From a virus: a DNA stretch of 34,715 nucleotides. The translations under genes were made by a program, and so were the position numbers. Every line of letters begins with the position of its first letter. The first letter of the stretch is position 1. A model generated the notes under the pieces. That model saw only the letters and a program-made list of their open reading frames with translations, was not told where the DNA came from and made no database searches. This document shows positions 9,038 to 18,269 of the stretch, one piece after another. The stretch covers positions 1 to 34,715 of the IMG/VR virus record IMGVR_UViG_3300037586_000477. One strand, given 5' to 3'.

Positions 9038-9736
9038 ATGTTAATACCTACAGCCCATATAGAATTTCTAATTACAGTAGATAAACAATCTACCTCTCAG
9101 GTGCCAGAGATGCCTGATGAAATGGTTGATTACTTCTTAAATGAAGCATATGGTCGATTTGTTAAGACGCGCTATGCGAAGAATAACATCTATAAAGCTG
9201 GGTTTGAAGAGATACAAAAGAGAACTGAGGATCTAAAGGGTTTAGTAGTAACAGAACTTGTTACTACTATTCCAGTTCCTTATGAACTAGATGAGACGGC
9301 CTTTCCAGCTGTTCAAGCAGTATTGACAGATTTAACATTACCATATTGGTTCTACCTAAGAAGTAGGACTTTAGTTACAAGGGAATCATGTTCTGATAAA
9401 TGGAAGAAACCTAAGCTTGTTCAACAAGATGACTTGGAGACAGTGTTGGAAGACCCATTTAATAAACCAAGAACATATAGACCAGTGGTATACTTTGAGA
9501 ATGGTAATATTCTCATAAGGACTGATGGAACTTTTACCGTACCTAGCGTTAAGCTAACGTATATAAAAGAACCTCTTCCAGTAAACCTTGGTACTTATGG
9601 AGGAGCAGTGCAAGAGTTTGAAATCTCTGATCACACCCATAAGGAAATTGTACAGCTTGCTGCTGATATAGCTATAGAGAACATTGAGTCTCAAAGAATA
9701 CAAACGCTTAAACAACAGCTTGCAACTATAGAATAG
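9038..9736 (+). CDS. Ring/neck-type structural protein (putative)
   Basis: This 232-residue protein begins two bases after the preceding stop. Features fit a family conserved beside crAss-like capsid genes: an early Asn-Ala-type helix (YFLNEAYGRFVKTRY), FEEIQKRTEDLKGLV, a mid segment DLETVLEDPFNKP, a strand pair around residues 160-185, and a C-terminal helix (HKEIVQLAADIAIENIESQR). Such proteins probably sit between portal and tail as ring or connector subunits. That role is inference from order and overall pattern, and it could instead be a head-completion protein. The stop is TAG, followed by a 73-base gap. Confidence 0.65.
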   Translation: MLIPTAHIEFLITVDKQSTSQVPEMPDEMVDYFLNEAYGRFVKTRYAKNNIYKAGFEEIQKRTEDLKGLVVTELVTTIPVPYELDETAFPAVQAVLTDLTLPYWFYLRSRTLVTRESCSDKWKKPKLVQQDDLETVLEDPFNKPRTYRPVVYFENGNILIRTDGTFTVPSVKLTYIKEPLPVNLGTYGGAVQEFEISDHTHKEIVQLAADIAIENIESQRIQTLKQQLATIE

Positions 9737-9775
9737 TATCAATGGAGCTACTTAGGTCTTCCTTCGCGCTCATGA

Positions 9776-9782
9776 TTATAAT
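9776..9782 (+). promoter_or_regulatory. Candidate -10 box before the 453-residue protein
   Basis: TTATAAT lies 27 bases before the ATG at 9810, in a 73-base gap. It is one of three identical copies in intergenic gaps of this module. A -35 box is not clear (TTAGGT at 9752-9757 is a poor match). Confidence 0.3.
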
Positions 9783-9809
9783 TATTGTTAAATTTTAAAT
9801 TACATAACA

Positions 9810-11171
9810 ATGTCTAGTACGTTAAATTACGTAAATACGGTACACATTGGAAGTGGTACCAACAGTGGCGCAGTAACCCTAGCTACAATTCAGCTAGGAG
9901 ATATCTTGCTAGTGAATGCGAAGACGATGGTTCCTATTACTCAAGCAACAGTAGGAGCACTTACTAAGAACGATTCCGTTTTCATTGCATCAGGTGTTGG
10001 GGGTGTTGGGGAGTTTCATCTCTCAGATGCCATTAAGGGGGACTTAGTTACTCAATATGGAGGAACTACTTTCGCTGCCCGAGCAAACCAAAGATCTTAT
10101 GTTGGCTTCAATGAAGTAACAGCTGCAGGAACTCTTCCTATCTCTGCTGAGGCTGAGTATCGCTTTACAATTGTGATCAAGGATAACCAAAGAGTTCATG
10201 GGCAGAAACAAACCAGAGAGCTTTACAACTACGAAGCTGGGCTTACGCCTACTGCCAACCAAGCAGCCTTTGCTATGGCATCCTTATTTGGGATTAGAAG
10301 CATGAATGGTAACTACAAACAATTCAACGGAAGGTTCGTTGATATGGAAGTAGTTAGTGATGCTGCTTCTCAAGGTGTTAGTGATAATGCTGTAGATGTT
10401 ACTTACGGTTCTAAAAGGATTACATATACAACTGCTGCCGAGTATGGCGCAGGGGCTTATACTGTTGCAGTAGGAGACTACTTAACTTTCGACAATGCAG
10501 ATGGTACTAAAGGCGATTACCTTGTACAAGCTGTAGATGGTTTGATTGTTACATTGGACCAACCGTACAATGGAGCAACTAAAACGGTTGCTGCTGGAGA
10601 TTCTGATTATTACCTAGAAGCGCAAGCAGTTGCTGCTAACTACGGTTTCAGAATCGATTCACAAACTGTGACTTGGAATAACATCGACACGGATGAAATC
10701 GTTGCCTTCGATGCTTCTTATTTCGATATCTCAGATACAGATATTTCTACTCCTGTTGAAGGGGCTGCACCGTATGCAAGAACAGTTGCACCATTTGGGG
10801 GCGCTGGGCATTTCCGTCAAGTGTATGATCTAGAGTACTTTGCTCAGGGAAATATTGGTGTGAATTCCAGAATGAGATGGTATGATAGTCTTGCTTTGAA
10901 TCCTGCTGCTTTGACAGATGTAACTGGAGCTACTAGCTACAACATGTTGTCGATCACTTTCGATAAGTCGAAACTGGGGAACTTCCAAAGCAAAGATAAT
11001 CATCCTTGCGCTGTGAATATCGCTATTCCAAACATTGCTCCAGGTGGAGCGTCTGTTACGGGTAACCAAGAGCACACCGCTGCTGCTGGTACAACCGTGT
11101 TAAACCTTGCGTATATCCTTAACCAATACTTCGCAACAACCCTTGGGTTTGTGGCCGTAGACTTCGGATAA
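9810..11171 (+). CDS. Beta-rich virion structural protein (head decoration or tail component)
   Basis: The 453-residue sequence is rich in Gly, Ala, Thr, Val and Tyr, lacks Cys except one near the C-terminus, and looks beta-structured, as for phage structural proteins. Short recognisable pieces are QRVHGQKQTRELYNYEAG around residues 129-146 and a central region (about 185-270) of repeated strand-turn elements that may be an inserted domain. It is flanked upstream by a gap with a candidate promoter and downstream by a strong hairpin terminator, so it forms its own transcription unit, as expected for an abundant virion protein. I cannot tell a capsid auxiliary protein from a tail tube or hub protein by eye. 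Confidence 0.65.
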   Translation: MSSTLNYVNTVHIGSGTNSGAVTLATIQLGDILLVNAKTMVPITQATVGALTKNDSVFIASGVGGVGEFHLSDAIKGDLVTQYGGTTFAARANQRSYVGFNEVTAAGTLPISAEAEYRFTIVIKDNQRVHGQKQTRELYNYEAGLTPTANQAAFAMASLFGIRSMNGNYKQFNGRFVDMEVVSDAASQGVSDNAVDVTYGSKRITYTTAAEYGAGAYTVAVGDYLTFDNADGTKGDYLVQAVDGLIVTLDQPYNGATKTVAAGDSDYYLEAQAVAANYGFRIDSQTVTWNNIDTDEIVAFDASYFDISDTDISTPVEGAAPYARTVAPFGGAGHFRQVYDLEYFAQGNIGVNSRMRWYDSLALNPAALTDVTGATSYNMLSITFDKSKLGNFQSKDNHPCAVNIAIPNIAPGGASVTGNQEHTAAAGTTVLNLAYILNQYFATTLGFVAVDFG

Positions 11172-11199
11172 GACCAGGTTTAAATATTGATTAATTATT

Positions 11200-11236
11200 A
11201 AGGAAGGCGAAGGGTTGTTACTCTTCGTCTTTTTTC
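11200..11236 (+). terminator. Rho-independent terminator
   Basis: A 13-base stem, AAGGAAGGCGAAG (11200-11212) with CTTCGTCTTTTTT (11223-11235), has three G-T pairs and a 10-base loop. It runs into a T tract. It sits 28 bases after the stop of the 453-residue gene and before the ATG of the next gene. Confidence 0.75.
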
Positions 11237-11253
11237 GTATTATTAGGGTCACT

Positions 11254-11940
11254 ATGCTACAGAGCGAACTTATATTTAACGTAAAGAATCTAAGGGCTGG
11301 AGGAATCCAATCCGACGATGAGAATCTGTCTGATCATCAAATTGCCTTCATAATTAACTACTATAGGGCGAAGTTGATGAGGCAAGAGGCGATGAAGCAC
11401 AAACATGTGGATCGCCAAGATATTCAAGATTTGGGGAAGGTTAACTTGATTTCAGTTGATCCCCATGAATGTGATTGTCCTTCTGATGGTTGCGTGTTAA
11501 GAACCGAATTACCTATTCCAGATACATTAGAGCTTGGTGGTGGGAAATCTCACGCCTTTACTTTCGTAGGAGCTTATGGTGGTACTGCTTGGCAAGAAAC
11601 CACTTGGCAACGTGCGCCTTGGGACTCTTATGCTAAATATACAGGAAAGCAGACTAAGTGGTTGATAAAGGGTCGATACATTTACATACTTAATCCTCCA
11701 ACAGCTGAGATGTCTTATATGAACATCCAAGGCTTATTCGAGGTACCAAAAGAAGCAGAGGAATTCAGAACTTGTGATTGTCCGGATAACGATGCTGATT
11801 GTAATGATGGTTTCGACTTTGAGTATCCAATGTCCTTACATTTAGTGGATACATTAATGAAGTTAATAATGGAGAATGAGGTTAGATGGAGTGCCCTCAT
11901 TCCAATAGATACAACTAATGATAGTTTAGATAGTAATTAA
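11254..11940 (+). CDS. Ring/connector-type protein with two CDCP cysteine clusters
   Basis: The ATG at 11254 gives 228 residues. The upstream TTG at 11215 is rejected because it lies inside the terminator hairpin. The N-terminal part (SDDENLSDHQIAFIINYYRA) and the pattern VDPHECDC, then RTELPIPDT, a Trp/Tyr-rich centre, FEVP, a second CDCP and a final YP-helix match a family found beside portal and tail genes in crAss-like and other Bacteroidota phages. It probably forms part of the ring stack joining portal and tail. Cysteines are at 73, 75, 80 and 174, 176, 182, in two similar clusters that could bind metal. It ends one base before the next ATG. Confidence 0.65.
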   Translation: MLQSELIFNVKNLRAGGIQSDDENLSDHQIAFIINYYRAKLMRQEAMKHKHVDRQDIQDLGKVNLISVDPHECDCPSDGCVLRTELPIPDTLELGGGKSHAFTFVGAYGGTAWQETTWQRAPWDSYAKYTGKQTKWLIKGRYIYILNPPTAEMSYMNIQGLFEVPKEAEEFRTCDCPDNDADCNDGFDFEYPMSLHLVDTLMKLIMENEVRWSALIPIDTTNDSLDSN

Positions 11941-11941
11941 T

Positions 11942-12487
11942 ATGGCTGAAGTTAGCAAGGGAGTAAGTTATACGCATGCTTACAAGTTTTACAAAGCACA
12001 ATGCGAAATGATAGATGAGAAAGCGTTGGATGAGCGCGCATTTAAACAAGTTTGTTATGCTTTTAATAAAGCAGCAGTAGCGAATGCAATAGAGGGCTTT
12101 CATACACAGTTTCCACATAAGATGGGCTTTTTGCGTGTAGTACGAAAGAAACCCGAGGTAGAAAGGTTAGCTGTTGATTTCCAAGCAACAAAGGAACTAG
12201 GAAAGACAATCTTCCATGATAATAAACATAGTGATGGTTGGTATGGGGAATGGAGTTGGGGTAAGATGAATATACTTACTCCCAATATGCTTCATTACTC
12301 CTTTAAGCCTACTAGAGCACTTAAGAAATTGATAACAAAGGCTTTCAGAAAAGAAGGTAATTACTATAAACGATATATGCCTTTAAAGATACGTAAAGAG
12401 CCTTGGAAAACACAGAAAGAGATAAAAGCTGCTCGTACAGCTCCGATGATTAAGCCACCAAATTCTAACTGTACTTATGATTTATAA
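11942..12487 (+). CDS. Small basic protein, possibly HU/IHF-like DNA-binding
   Basis: This is a 181-residue basic protein with unknown function. Residues about 30-70 read as helix, then GFHTQFPHKMGFLRVVRKKPE, which resembles the helix-turn-strand layout of HU/IHF (a Gly, a short loop, then a beta arm with basic residues). IHF-like genes are known in this part of some crAss-like genomes, which supports the idea. The C-terminal third is Lys/Arg-rich and lacks the classic HU arm motif, so the call is tentative. Its reading frame overlaps the next gene by 11 bases, suggesting coupled translation. Confidence 0.55.
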   Translation: MAEVSKGVSYTHAYKFYKAQCEMIDEKALDERAFKQVCYAFNKAAVANAIEGFHTQFPHKMGFLRVVRKKPEVERLAVDFQATKELGKTIFHDNKHSDGWYGEWSWGKMNILTPNMLHYSFKPTRALKKLITKAFRKEGNYYKRYMPLKIRKEPWKTQKEIKAARTAPMIKPPNSNCTYDL

Positions 12488-13364
12488 ATTAACAACTATT
12501 CACCAGATAATAGGCAAGGTAGTTCGTGATCTTGATCTGAGTGATAAGGAGGTACCTTGGCAGGACATGATTGAATGGATAGCTGAGGGTTTAGAACACA
12601 TAGGCTCTTACTATCAATTTGCAGAGAAGGAAGCTATTATTGTTATTGAGGACCATAAAGGAGTATTACCTTGTGATTTCCACAAATCAATTAAGTTTCT
12701 CCAAGGTTGTGATGTAGGCGGTTTAGCTAACAGTGTTCCTCTTTGGGGCCTGTTAAATAATGCTTTAGATTGTTGTGATTGGCGTACTACTAATCCAGAG
12801 GGAACGGTGGAAGAAGGAGACTGCATGCAGATAGTGGATGCTTTGTCTTTCCAGAAGCTTCAATTGGCACAACATAGCCAGGCAACCTATGCTACTAGTT
12901 TCTATAACCATCTTCCAAATTCGCAGAATTTAATGGATCAAGGCCTTACTTATAGTGGAGCCAATGGAAATGCTTATAGGGTAAACTTTGATACAGTTAC
13001 TGCTGCCTTTAGGTATGGTTTCATCTCCTTGAGATACTTAGCTATACCTGTAGATACTGTAGGGTATCCACTTGTTCCAGATGATGTATCTTTTCGAGAT
13101 GCTTTGATGTGGAAGTGTGCTTATCAGTTATCTTTACGTGGGCATCAATTTAAGAACCCACAATTACAAGACTTCGAGACTTGTAAGTTCTATTGGAACC
13201 AATATTGTATACAAGCAAGAGCAGAGGCTAATGCCCCTGATCCAGATCAAATGGAAAGACTTGCACGTATATTCAATACATTGTCTGTAGATTATCATCA
13301 ATACTATGATGATTTCAGAAACCTCGGAGCCCCCGAGCATTTAAACTTTGATGGAATTTCATAA
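12477..13364 (+). CDS. Tail adaptor/ring protein (P22 gp4-like, putative)
   Basis: The 295-residue protein has the marks of a conserved crAss-like ring protein upstream of the muzzle gene: an N-terminal helix pair (IIGKVVRDLDLS, IEWIAEGLEHIGSYY), LPCDF near residue 62, a middle strand region ending RYLAIPVDTVGYPLVPDD, and a C-terminal helix (ARAEANAPDPDQMERLARIFN). Such proteins stack below the portal and hold the tail. It starts 11 bases inside the preceding gene, and its stop overlaps the muzzle ATG (TAATG). The P22 gp4 comparison is functional and positional; I cannot show homology from sequence alone. Confidence 0.7.
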   Translation: MIYKLTTIHQIIGKVVRDLDLSDKEVPWQDMIEWIAEGLEHIGSYYQFAEKEAIIVIEDHKGVLPCDFHKSIKFLQGCDVGGLANSVPLWGLLNNALDCCDWRTTNPEGTVEEGDCMQIVDALSFQKLQLAQHSQATYATSFYNHLPNSQNLMDQGLTYSGANGNAYRVNFDTVTAAFRYGFISLRYLAIPVDTVGYPLVPDDVSFRDALMWKCAYQLSLRGHQFKNPQLQDFETCKFYWNQYCIQARAEANAPDPDQMERLARIFNTLSVDYHQYYDDFRNLGAPEHLNFDGIS

Positions 13365-16300
13365 TGAAAGAGGAAGTACGGTCATTTCTTGGTGGAGTCA
13401 ACAAGGACTCCAATGCTTTAGTACAACCTAAGGATACATACAGACAAGCTTGGAATCTTGTACAGATCTCCAATGAAGGTAATGTATACGCTTTGGTGAA
13501 TGAAGAAGGCACAGTACAGACTACTACAGTCTTTCCTGATGGCTTTCATGTCATAGGTAAATTTGTATTAGATACTGACCTTATTGTCGTATTGGCTCAT
13601 CCGTCTGGATACTCACAGGTAGGCATTGTAGATGCTACAGGGCTGTATGAACGTAAGGTACCAAACCCTAACGATGGGGCTCCTGGTGATGTTAATTCGG
13701 AACTAGGCTTGAATATCGATAACCCTGTAGACCTAATAGCTAGGAAACGATTAGCAGGAGATCGAATTGTATACTTCTGTGATGGACCTAATGGAAGACC
13801 TATGGGCTCTTTGAACCTAGATAATCCACCACCTTTAGGAGATATAAGCGATAATTCAAAGGTTATCCCTGATCAGAACCTTACTCAAATTGACCTATTG
13901 GAGGTTCAAGAAGTTTCTGGAAACCTACGAAATGGGATGTACCGTTTCGTAACAAGATATTATACAGCCGACCTTACTCCTACTTCCTTGGGTATTCCTT
14001 CTAATGGGGTCCCTATAGTTGAAGATACTCGTTCAGAGGGCAGAGACAAGTTCGATGGGGAATACCCAGACTTTGGTGCTGTGAACAAATCGATAGCCTT
14101 AACGGTAAGTAACATCGATACTTCATATCCTTTCATGTCTTTGATTGTGATTAGGTATGAGAATATAACAAACACCCTTACTGTAGAGGAGCAACCGCTT
14201 ATCAATATTACAGGGGATAACATGGTAGTCAATTATTCCGGCGATGAGACTGAGGTTACGCCGTTGACACAGGAGGAATTACAAGAGATTTCCATTTCCT
14301 ACAACACAGCTAAGTGTGTGACACAGAAGGATAATATAGCTTTCTGGTCCAACTTAACGGATAGTACTAATACGTTTGATGCAGAATTACAAGAGGTAGC
14401 TAATGACATTAAAGTAGAATGGGTAGTAAAGGAGGTAGACTATGCTCCTTCTGATGCTATAACTACTTTAGATGTCTTCGAGTTACAAAGCCTTCCATAT
14501 GTATTGGAGAATGATGCTACCATGATCTTTGAGTACATAGTATTACGCTTTACTCGTTCGATCAACTTTCCGATCTCTTCGGATGTAAATAACTATACCT
14601 TTCATAGTAGAGGGGACAATGCTAGTGCTACCATACAGATAACAAGCCCAGGAGATTTCCATGATGGCTTGGTTGGTGATACTATCCTTATCGATACTGT
14701 TACCTTTGTAGCTGTTCAAGCTGCTCCAGCGTTGCCAGAAGAATTTGATGTTACATCAGCCGATACTCTTACAATCTTAGCTAATTTAAATACAGCTATA
14801 AACAATCACCCTACACTTGCTGGTGTTGTATCTTCTGGTACAGATGGTATAGATACCATTACATTAGTAGCAGATGTAGTGGGAGTTGGCGGTAATAGCA
14901 TAGCCTTAACTTATACAGATATTACAGGCGTGGCTTCAGTAGTTACTGTAGGCTTCGCTGGGGGTGCTGCCTCTGTTGCGTATACTCCAGATGATGTTGT
15001 ATTGCCAGCAGGAACTGATACAGATCTTATTTACTTGCTGTTCAATGATGCACAATTTGGTGGTACTGGTAGTGGTATACCTCCAGGAGGTACATTAGAC
15101 ATAGCTGGTGTTCAAGATAATACAGGACAAGTCTTTGCTGATACAGGGGTAGAGGTAAGTTCAAGCTCTACTGGAGGGGCTGCAGATGCTGCTATTGCCC
15201 TTGGTGAATTTACCGATTATAAAGCAGAGGCTATGACCTTCTATTTCAAAGGATACAGAAGGCAAGAAGTGTACTCCTTAGGTATGTTGGTTAATTTTAC
15301 AGATGGTGCTCCCTCTTTTAATTACCATATTCCAGGTAATGATAAGTCAACTGTAGCAACTACAGAGGCGGTTAGAGATGCAGCATTTCCTGACTACCAT
15401 GATGAAACTTATGGACTTACAGGTACTTATGTATCTGCTACAGATAATCCAACAAATCAACTATATCCAGGGCCTGATCCTGGGGATGATAACCTATGCT
15501 ATGACTCTGTTCTCGAAACAGATGTTATACCAGCTAATAGGAAGACTAGACATCATAAGATGCCTACACTACAATTGGAGCCTCACTTTAGAGTTGATCC
15601 AACTACAGGTATTACCAAGATACGTATCCTAGGACTTAAGTTTACCTTTAATACGCCTATGTCGGCAGGCCTTAGGGCTAATATTCAATCTATTACATTC
15701 ACTAGAGAGCGTAGAGATACGGCCCAGAATCGTAGTATATGGGCGCAAGGGTTAGTAACAAGGTATGTAAATCTCTTTAGAACCTTCCCATACAAATGGG
15801 ATTATGATCCATTGGAGGAAGCTAGTGATGGAAGATGGCGTAAGATGCCTTTCTATAACAACACCTTCATCAATAATCAAACTACAGATGAAGCCAAGGG
15901 GACAGCTATTATTAATGTGGCCGTAGGAACAGCTCCATCTATTGCTTATGAAGTGGCAGACGACCCTGCAGTAGACGATGGTACAACTGGAGCCAGTAAT
16001 ACACGTATGGCCTTCTTCTCTCCAGATACGCAATTAGGTGTGTTTAATCCTAACTCTGCTGAAGGGACTAAACTGGTTCCACAGATGCGACTGAATGGTA
16101 CTTACATTTCTGGAGGAGAAATTAAACCTTCTCATAACTCAGAGGATGCCTTTGGTAGTGACTTGGTAGCTTCTACTACTACTACTAGATTGTATAAGTA
16201 TATGCAAATCTGGACTATCGTAGATTATACTAACTTCGAAGGGCTCGCCAATGGGGGCTCCTCTGATCCTGCGTTGAACCCAGCAATTGCTGAAGCTCGA

Positions 16301-18268
16301 TATATACCTAAGGGAGCAGAGGTACGGATATCAGACTTGATCCACAAGATCGACAACTCAACTAGTTCAAGACACTTATATATTAGAACAGCTGCAGCTC
16401 CTACCTTTGGTGTAGATTTCGCAGCAAAGCAACAGGTTAATTTCAAGGCAGAGATGTCAGCAGGGTTTAACTGGTTCTTCGATGATGGAAGTTATAGCAA
16501 TGATGATAACTTCAGTGAAGGAAACGTACACAATCATCTATTTAGTATGATTGCGGAAAACCTTAATCAATATGGTTCTCTTTCTGGCTCTGTCTATATT
16601 CCTATAGCTACAACTAGAAACCTTCCCGCGTTTGCGGGGGCGGTACCAGAACCTGAGATATTTGAAGGAGATACGTTCATATCCAAATTCGCATATCGAA
16701 ACGTAGATGTAATTCCTTACAAAGGGCTACTGTCTTCTGTAGGAGGAGATATTATCACAAAGGTTAATACTGGAAATGGCTATTCTCAAGAGGATGCTAC
16801 ACAGCATGATGACTCTCCTATACGAGGAATGAATTTCAAAGCGATCGGGTATTTCTTTGTAGAGTCTGGTATCAACTGTGAATACAGACACCAATATACA
16901 GATCGATCTGATCCTTTAGCAGAGATTCAAGAAGTTCCATACTTTCCAAAGGTGGACGCATATACAGCCTTGCAACAGCAAGCACAAGAAGGAGACTCCA
17001 AAGGGTATAACCTACAGTACTCCTTCGACAATGATTCCAAGACCTATTCTAACAAATCGGCTGCTCAAGTAACTGTAGGTGTATTTGAGAATAGGACTAT
17101 ATACTCTCAATCAGCTTTAGAGGATGAAATACTTGATTCCTATAGAATCTACGCTCAGAACAATTTCTATGATATGCCTAAGCATACTGGTCCCATTTGG
17201 GATAACTTTGTGTATGCGAATACTTTATATTTACACACACCTAAGTCTCTATGGAGGGCTTATGTTAATGATGCAACAATGCAGGCTACTTCTATTGGAG
17301 AGGTAGTACAAGGTACAGGAGGTTTATTCTCCATCCCGGCTAAGGAAGTAATAGTAAGTACTGGTGGTTACGCTGGCAGTATTTCCCAATTTGCTGGTGT
17401 CTTAACGCCTGTAGGTTACTTCTTTCCAGATGTATTACAAGGTAGGATATTCATGTTGGGCGGTGAACAACTTCGGGAAGTCTCTAATCGAGGTATGCAG
17501 AAGTACTTCGAGAACAACATGGCAGAGGGTTTAACTAATGGTTCCGACTACATAGATAATCCGTATACTGGTGTAGGCATCACAGGCGCTTATGATTTCA
17601 ACAAACGTAGATATATTCTAGTAAAGAGAGGTACTACAAACGATTTCACATGGAGTTTCAGTTCCCTCACAGAGAAATGGATATCACAGCATAACTATTC
17701 TCCGAACCTACTCTTCTCCCAGAATAATAAACTCTTGTCAATAGAAAACGCTACAGGGGCGAACGCAACTCTCCATGAACATAATGTGGGAGATTATGGT
17801 ACATACTATGGAACTACATATGCTTCCTCTCTCCAGATGGTCTTCAATGAAGGCGCAGGCATAGAGAAGACGTATGATAATATGTTGCTCCATACCAAAT
17901 CCTTAAACGGAGATACTGTAGTACAATTTGATACTTGGGATACTTTACGTGTCCATACTGATACTAGGAACACGGCTACACATACAGTTGTGCCTACCAA
18001 TGCCTATGGCACTAAAGCTGTAGATGGTACGTTACAAGAGATACGTGCCACCAGAGTAAAGAATAAATATGCAATTGCCATCCCTGGAGATGCTGTAGTT
18101 GATGAATCATTGAGTATCTTTGATGTAGGTAACCTAGATAGTGCTCGGCCTTATAAGCCAAGAATTAAAGGAGACCACGCAACAGTAGACTTAGTGTACA
18201 ACAACACAGATAATTACAAATTTATTATTAATTTTATATCCTGTCTATTTAGACCAAACGCTTCATAA
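13364..18268 (+). CDS. Tail muzzle / tail stabilization protein (P22 gp10-like)
   Basis: The 1634-residue protein would form the distal tube or nozzle of the short tail through which DNA and proteins exit. The N-terminus has the classic pattern GGVNKDSNALVQPKDTYRQA (residues 10-29) followed by a strand on the theme 'AxNxxxxxxGNVxALxNEEGT', seen in tail-stabilization proteins. The C-terminal end (RPYKPRIKGDHATVDL, then an aromatic-rich tail) also fits. Size exceeds P22 gp10 but is in range for crAss-like muzzles. Residues about 420-535 look like an inserted beta domain (see its own entry). The start overlaps the previous stop, and the next gene follows after one base. Sequence is mostly beta-rich, with no enzyme motif. 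Confidence 0.82.
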   Translation: MKEEVRSFLGGVNKDSNALVQPKDTYRQAWNLVQISNEGNVYALVNEEGTVQTTTVFPDGFHVIGKFVLDTDLIVVLAHPSGYSQVGIVDATGLYERKVPNPNDGAPGDVNSELGLNIDNPVDLIARKRLAGDRIVYFCDGPNGRPMGSLNLDNPPPLGDISDNSKVIPDQNLTQIDLLEVQEVSGNLRNGMYRFVTRYYTADLTPTSLGIPSNGVPIVEDTRSEGRDKFDGEYPDFGAVNKSIALTVSNIDTSYPFMSLIVIRYENITNTLTVEEQPLINITGDNMVVNYSGDETEVTPLTQEELQEISISYNTAKCVTQKDNIAFWSNLTDSTNTFDAELQEVANDIKVEWVVKEVDYAPSDAITTLDVFELQSLPYVLENDATMIFEYIVLRFTRSINFPISSDVNNYTFHSRGDNASATIQITSPGDFHDGLVGDTILIDTVTFVAVQAAPALPEEFDVTSADTLTILANLNTAINNHPTLAGVVSSGTDGIDTITLVADVVGVGGNSIALTYTDITGVASVVTVGFAGGAASVAYTPDDVVLPAGTDTDLIYLLFNDAQFGGTGSGIPPGGTLDIAGVQDNTGQVFADTGVEVSSSSTGGAADAAIALGEFTDYKAEAMTFYFKGYRRQEVYSLGMLVNFTDGAPSFNYHIPGNDKSTVATTEAVRDAAFPDYHDETYGLTGTYVSATDNPTNQLYPGPDPGDDNLCYDSVLETDVIPANRKTRHHKMPTLQLEPHFRVDPTTGITKIRILGLKFTFNTPMSAGLRANIQSITFTRERRDTAQNRSIWAQGLVTRYVNLFRTFPYKWDYDPLEEASDGRWRKMPFYNNTFINNQTTDEAKGTAIINVAVGTAPSIAYEVADDPAVDDGTTGASNTRMAFFSPDTQLGVFNPNSAEGTKLVPQMRLNGTYISGGEIKPSHNSEDAFGSDLVASTTTTRLYKYMQIWTIVDYTNFEGLANGGSSDPALNPAIAEARYIPKGAEVRISDLIHKIDNSTSSRHLYIRTAAAPTFGVDFAAKQQVNFKAEMSAGFNWFFDDGSYSNDDNFSEGNVHNHLFSMIAENLNQYGSLSGSVYIPIATTRNLPAFAGAVPEPEIFEGDTFISKFAYRNVDVIPYKGLLSSVGGDIITKVNTGNGYSQEDATQHDDSPIRGMNFKAIGYFFVESGINCEYRHQYTDRSDPLAEIQEVPYFPKVDAYTALQQQAQEGDSKGYNLQYSFDNDSKTYSNKSAAQVTVGVFENRTIYSQSALEDEILDSYRIYAQNNFYDMPKHTGPIWDNFVYANTLYLHTPKSLWRAYVNDATMQATSIGEVVQGTGGLFSIPAKEVIVSTGGYAGSISQFAGVLTPVGYFFPDVLQGRIFMLGGEQLREVSNRGMQKYFENNMAEGLTNGSDYIDNPYTGVGITGAYDFNKRRYILVKRGTTNDFTWSFSSLTEKWISQHNYSPNLLFSQNNKLLSIENATGANATLHEHNVGDYGTYYGTTYASSLQMVFNEGAGIEKTYDNMLLHTKSLNGDTVVQFDTWDTLRVHTDTRNTATHTVVPTNAYGTKAVDGTLQEIRATRVKNKYAIAIPGDAVVDESLSIFDVGNLDSARPYKPRIKGDHATVDLVYNNTDNYKFIINFISCLFRPNAS
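14621..14968 (+). other. Inserted beta-sandwich-like domain within the muzzle protein
   Basis: Residues about 420-535 run ASATIQITSPG, GDTILIDTVTFVAV, a helix with NTAINNHPTLAG, DTITLVADVVGVGGNSIAL, then VGFAGGAAS. This strand-helix-strand layout recurs in modular phage tail and baseplate proteins. It interrupts sequence that otherwise looks like the tail-stabilization family. Confidence 0.5.
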
Positions 18269-18269
18269 T

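Noticed and set aside
9737-9809. tRNA or small RNA in the 73-base gap
   Set aside because: No cloverleaf, T-loop or CCA pattern; only a 4-base GAGC/GCTC pairing is visible.
11215-11253. TTG start adding 13 residues to the CDCP ring-type protein
   Set aside because: The TTG lies in the loop of the terminator hairpin and would translate the T tract; ATG 11254 is the natural start.
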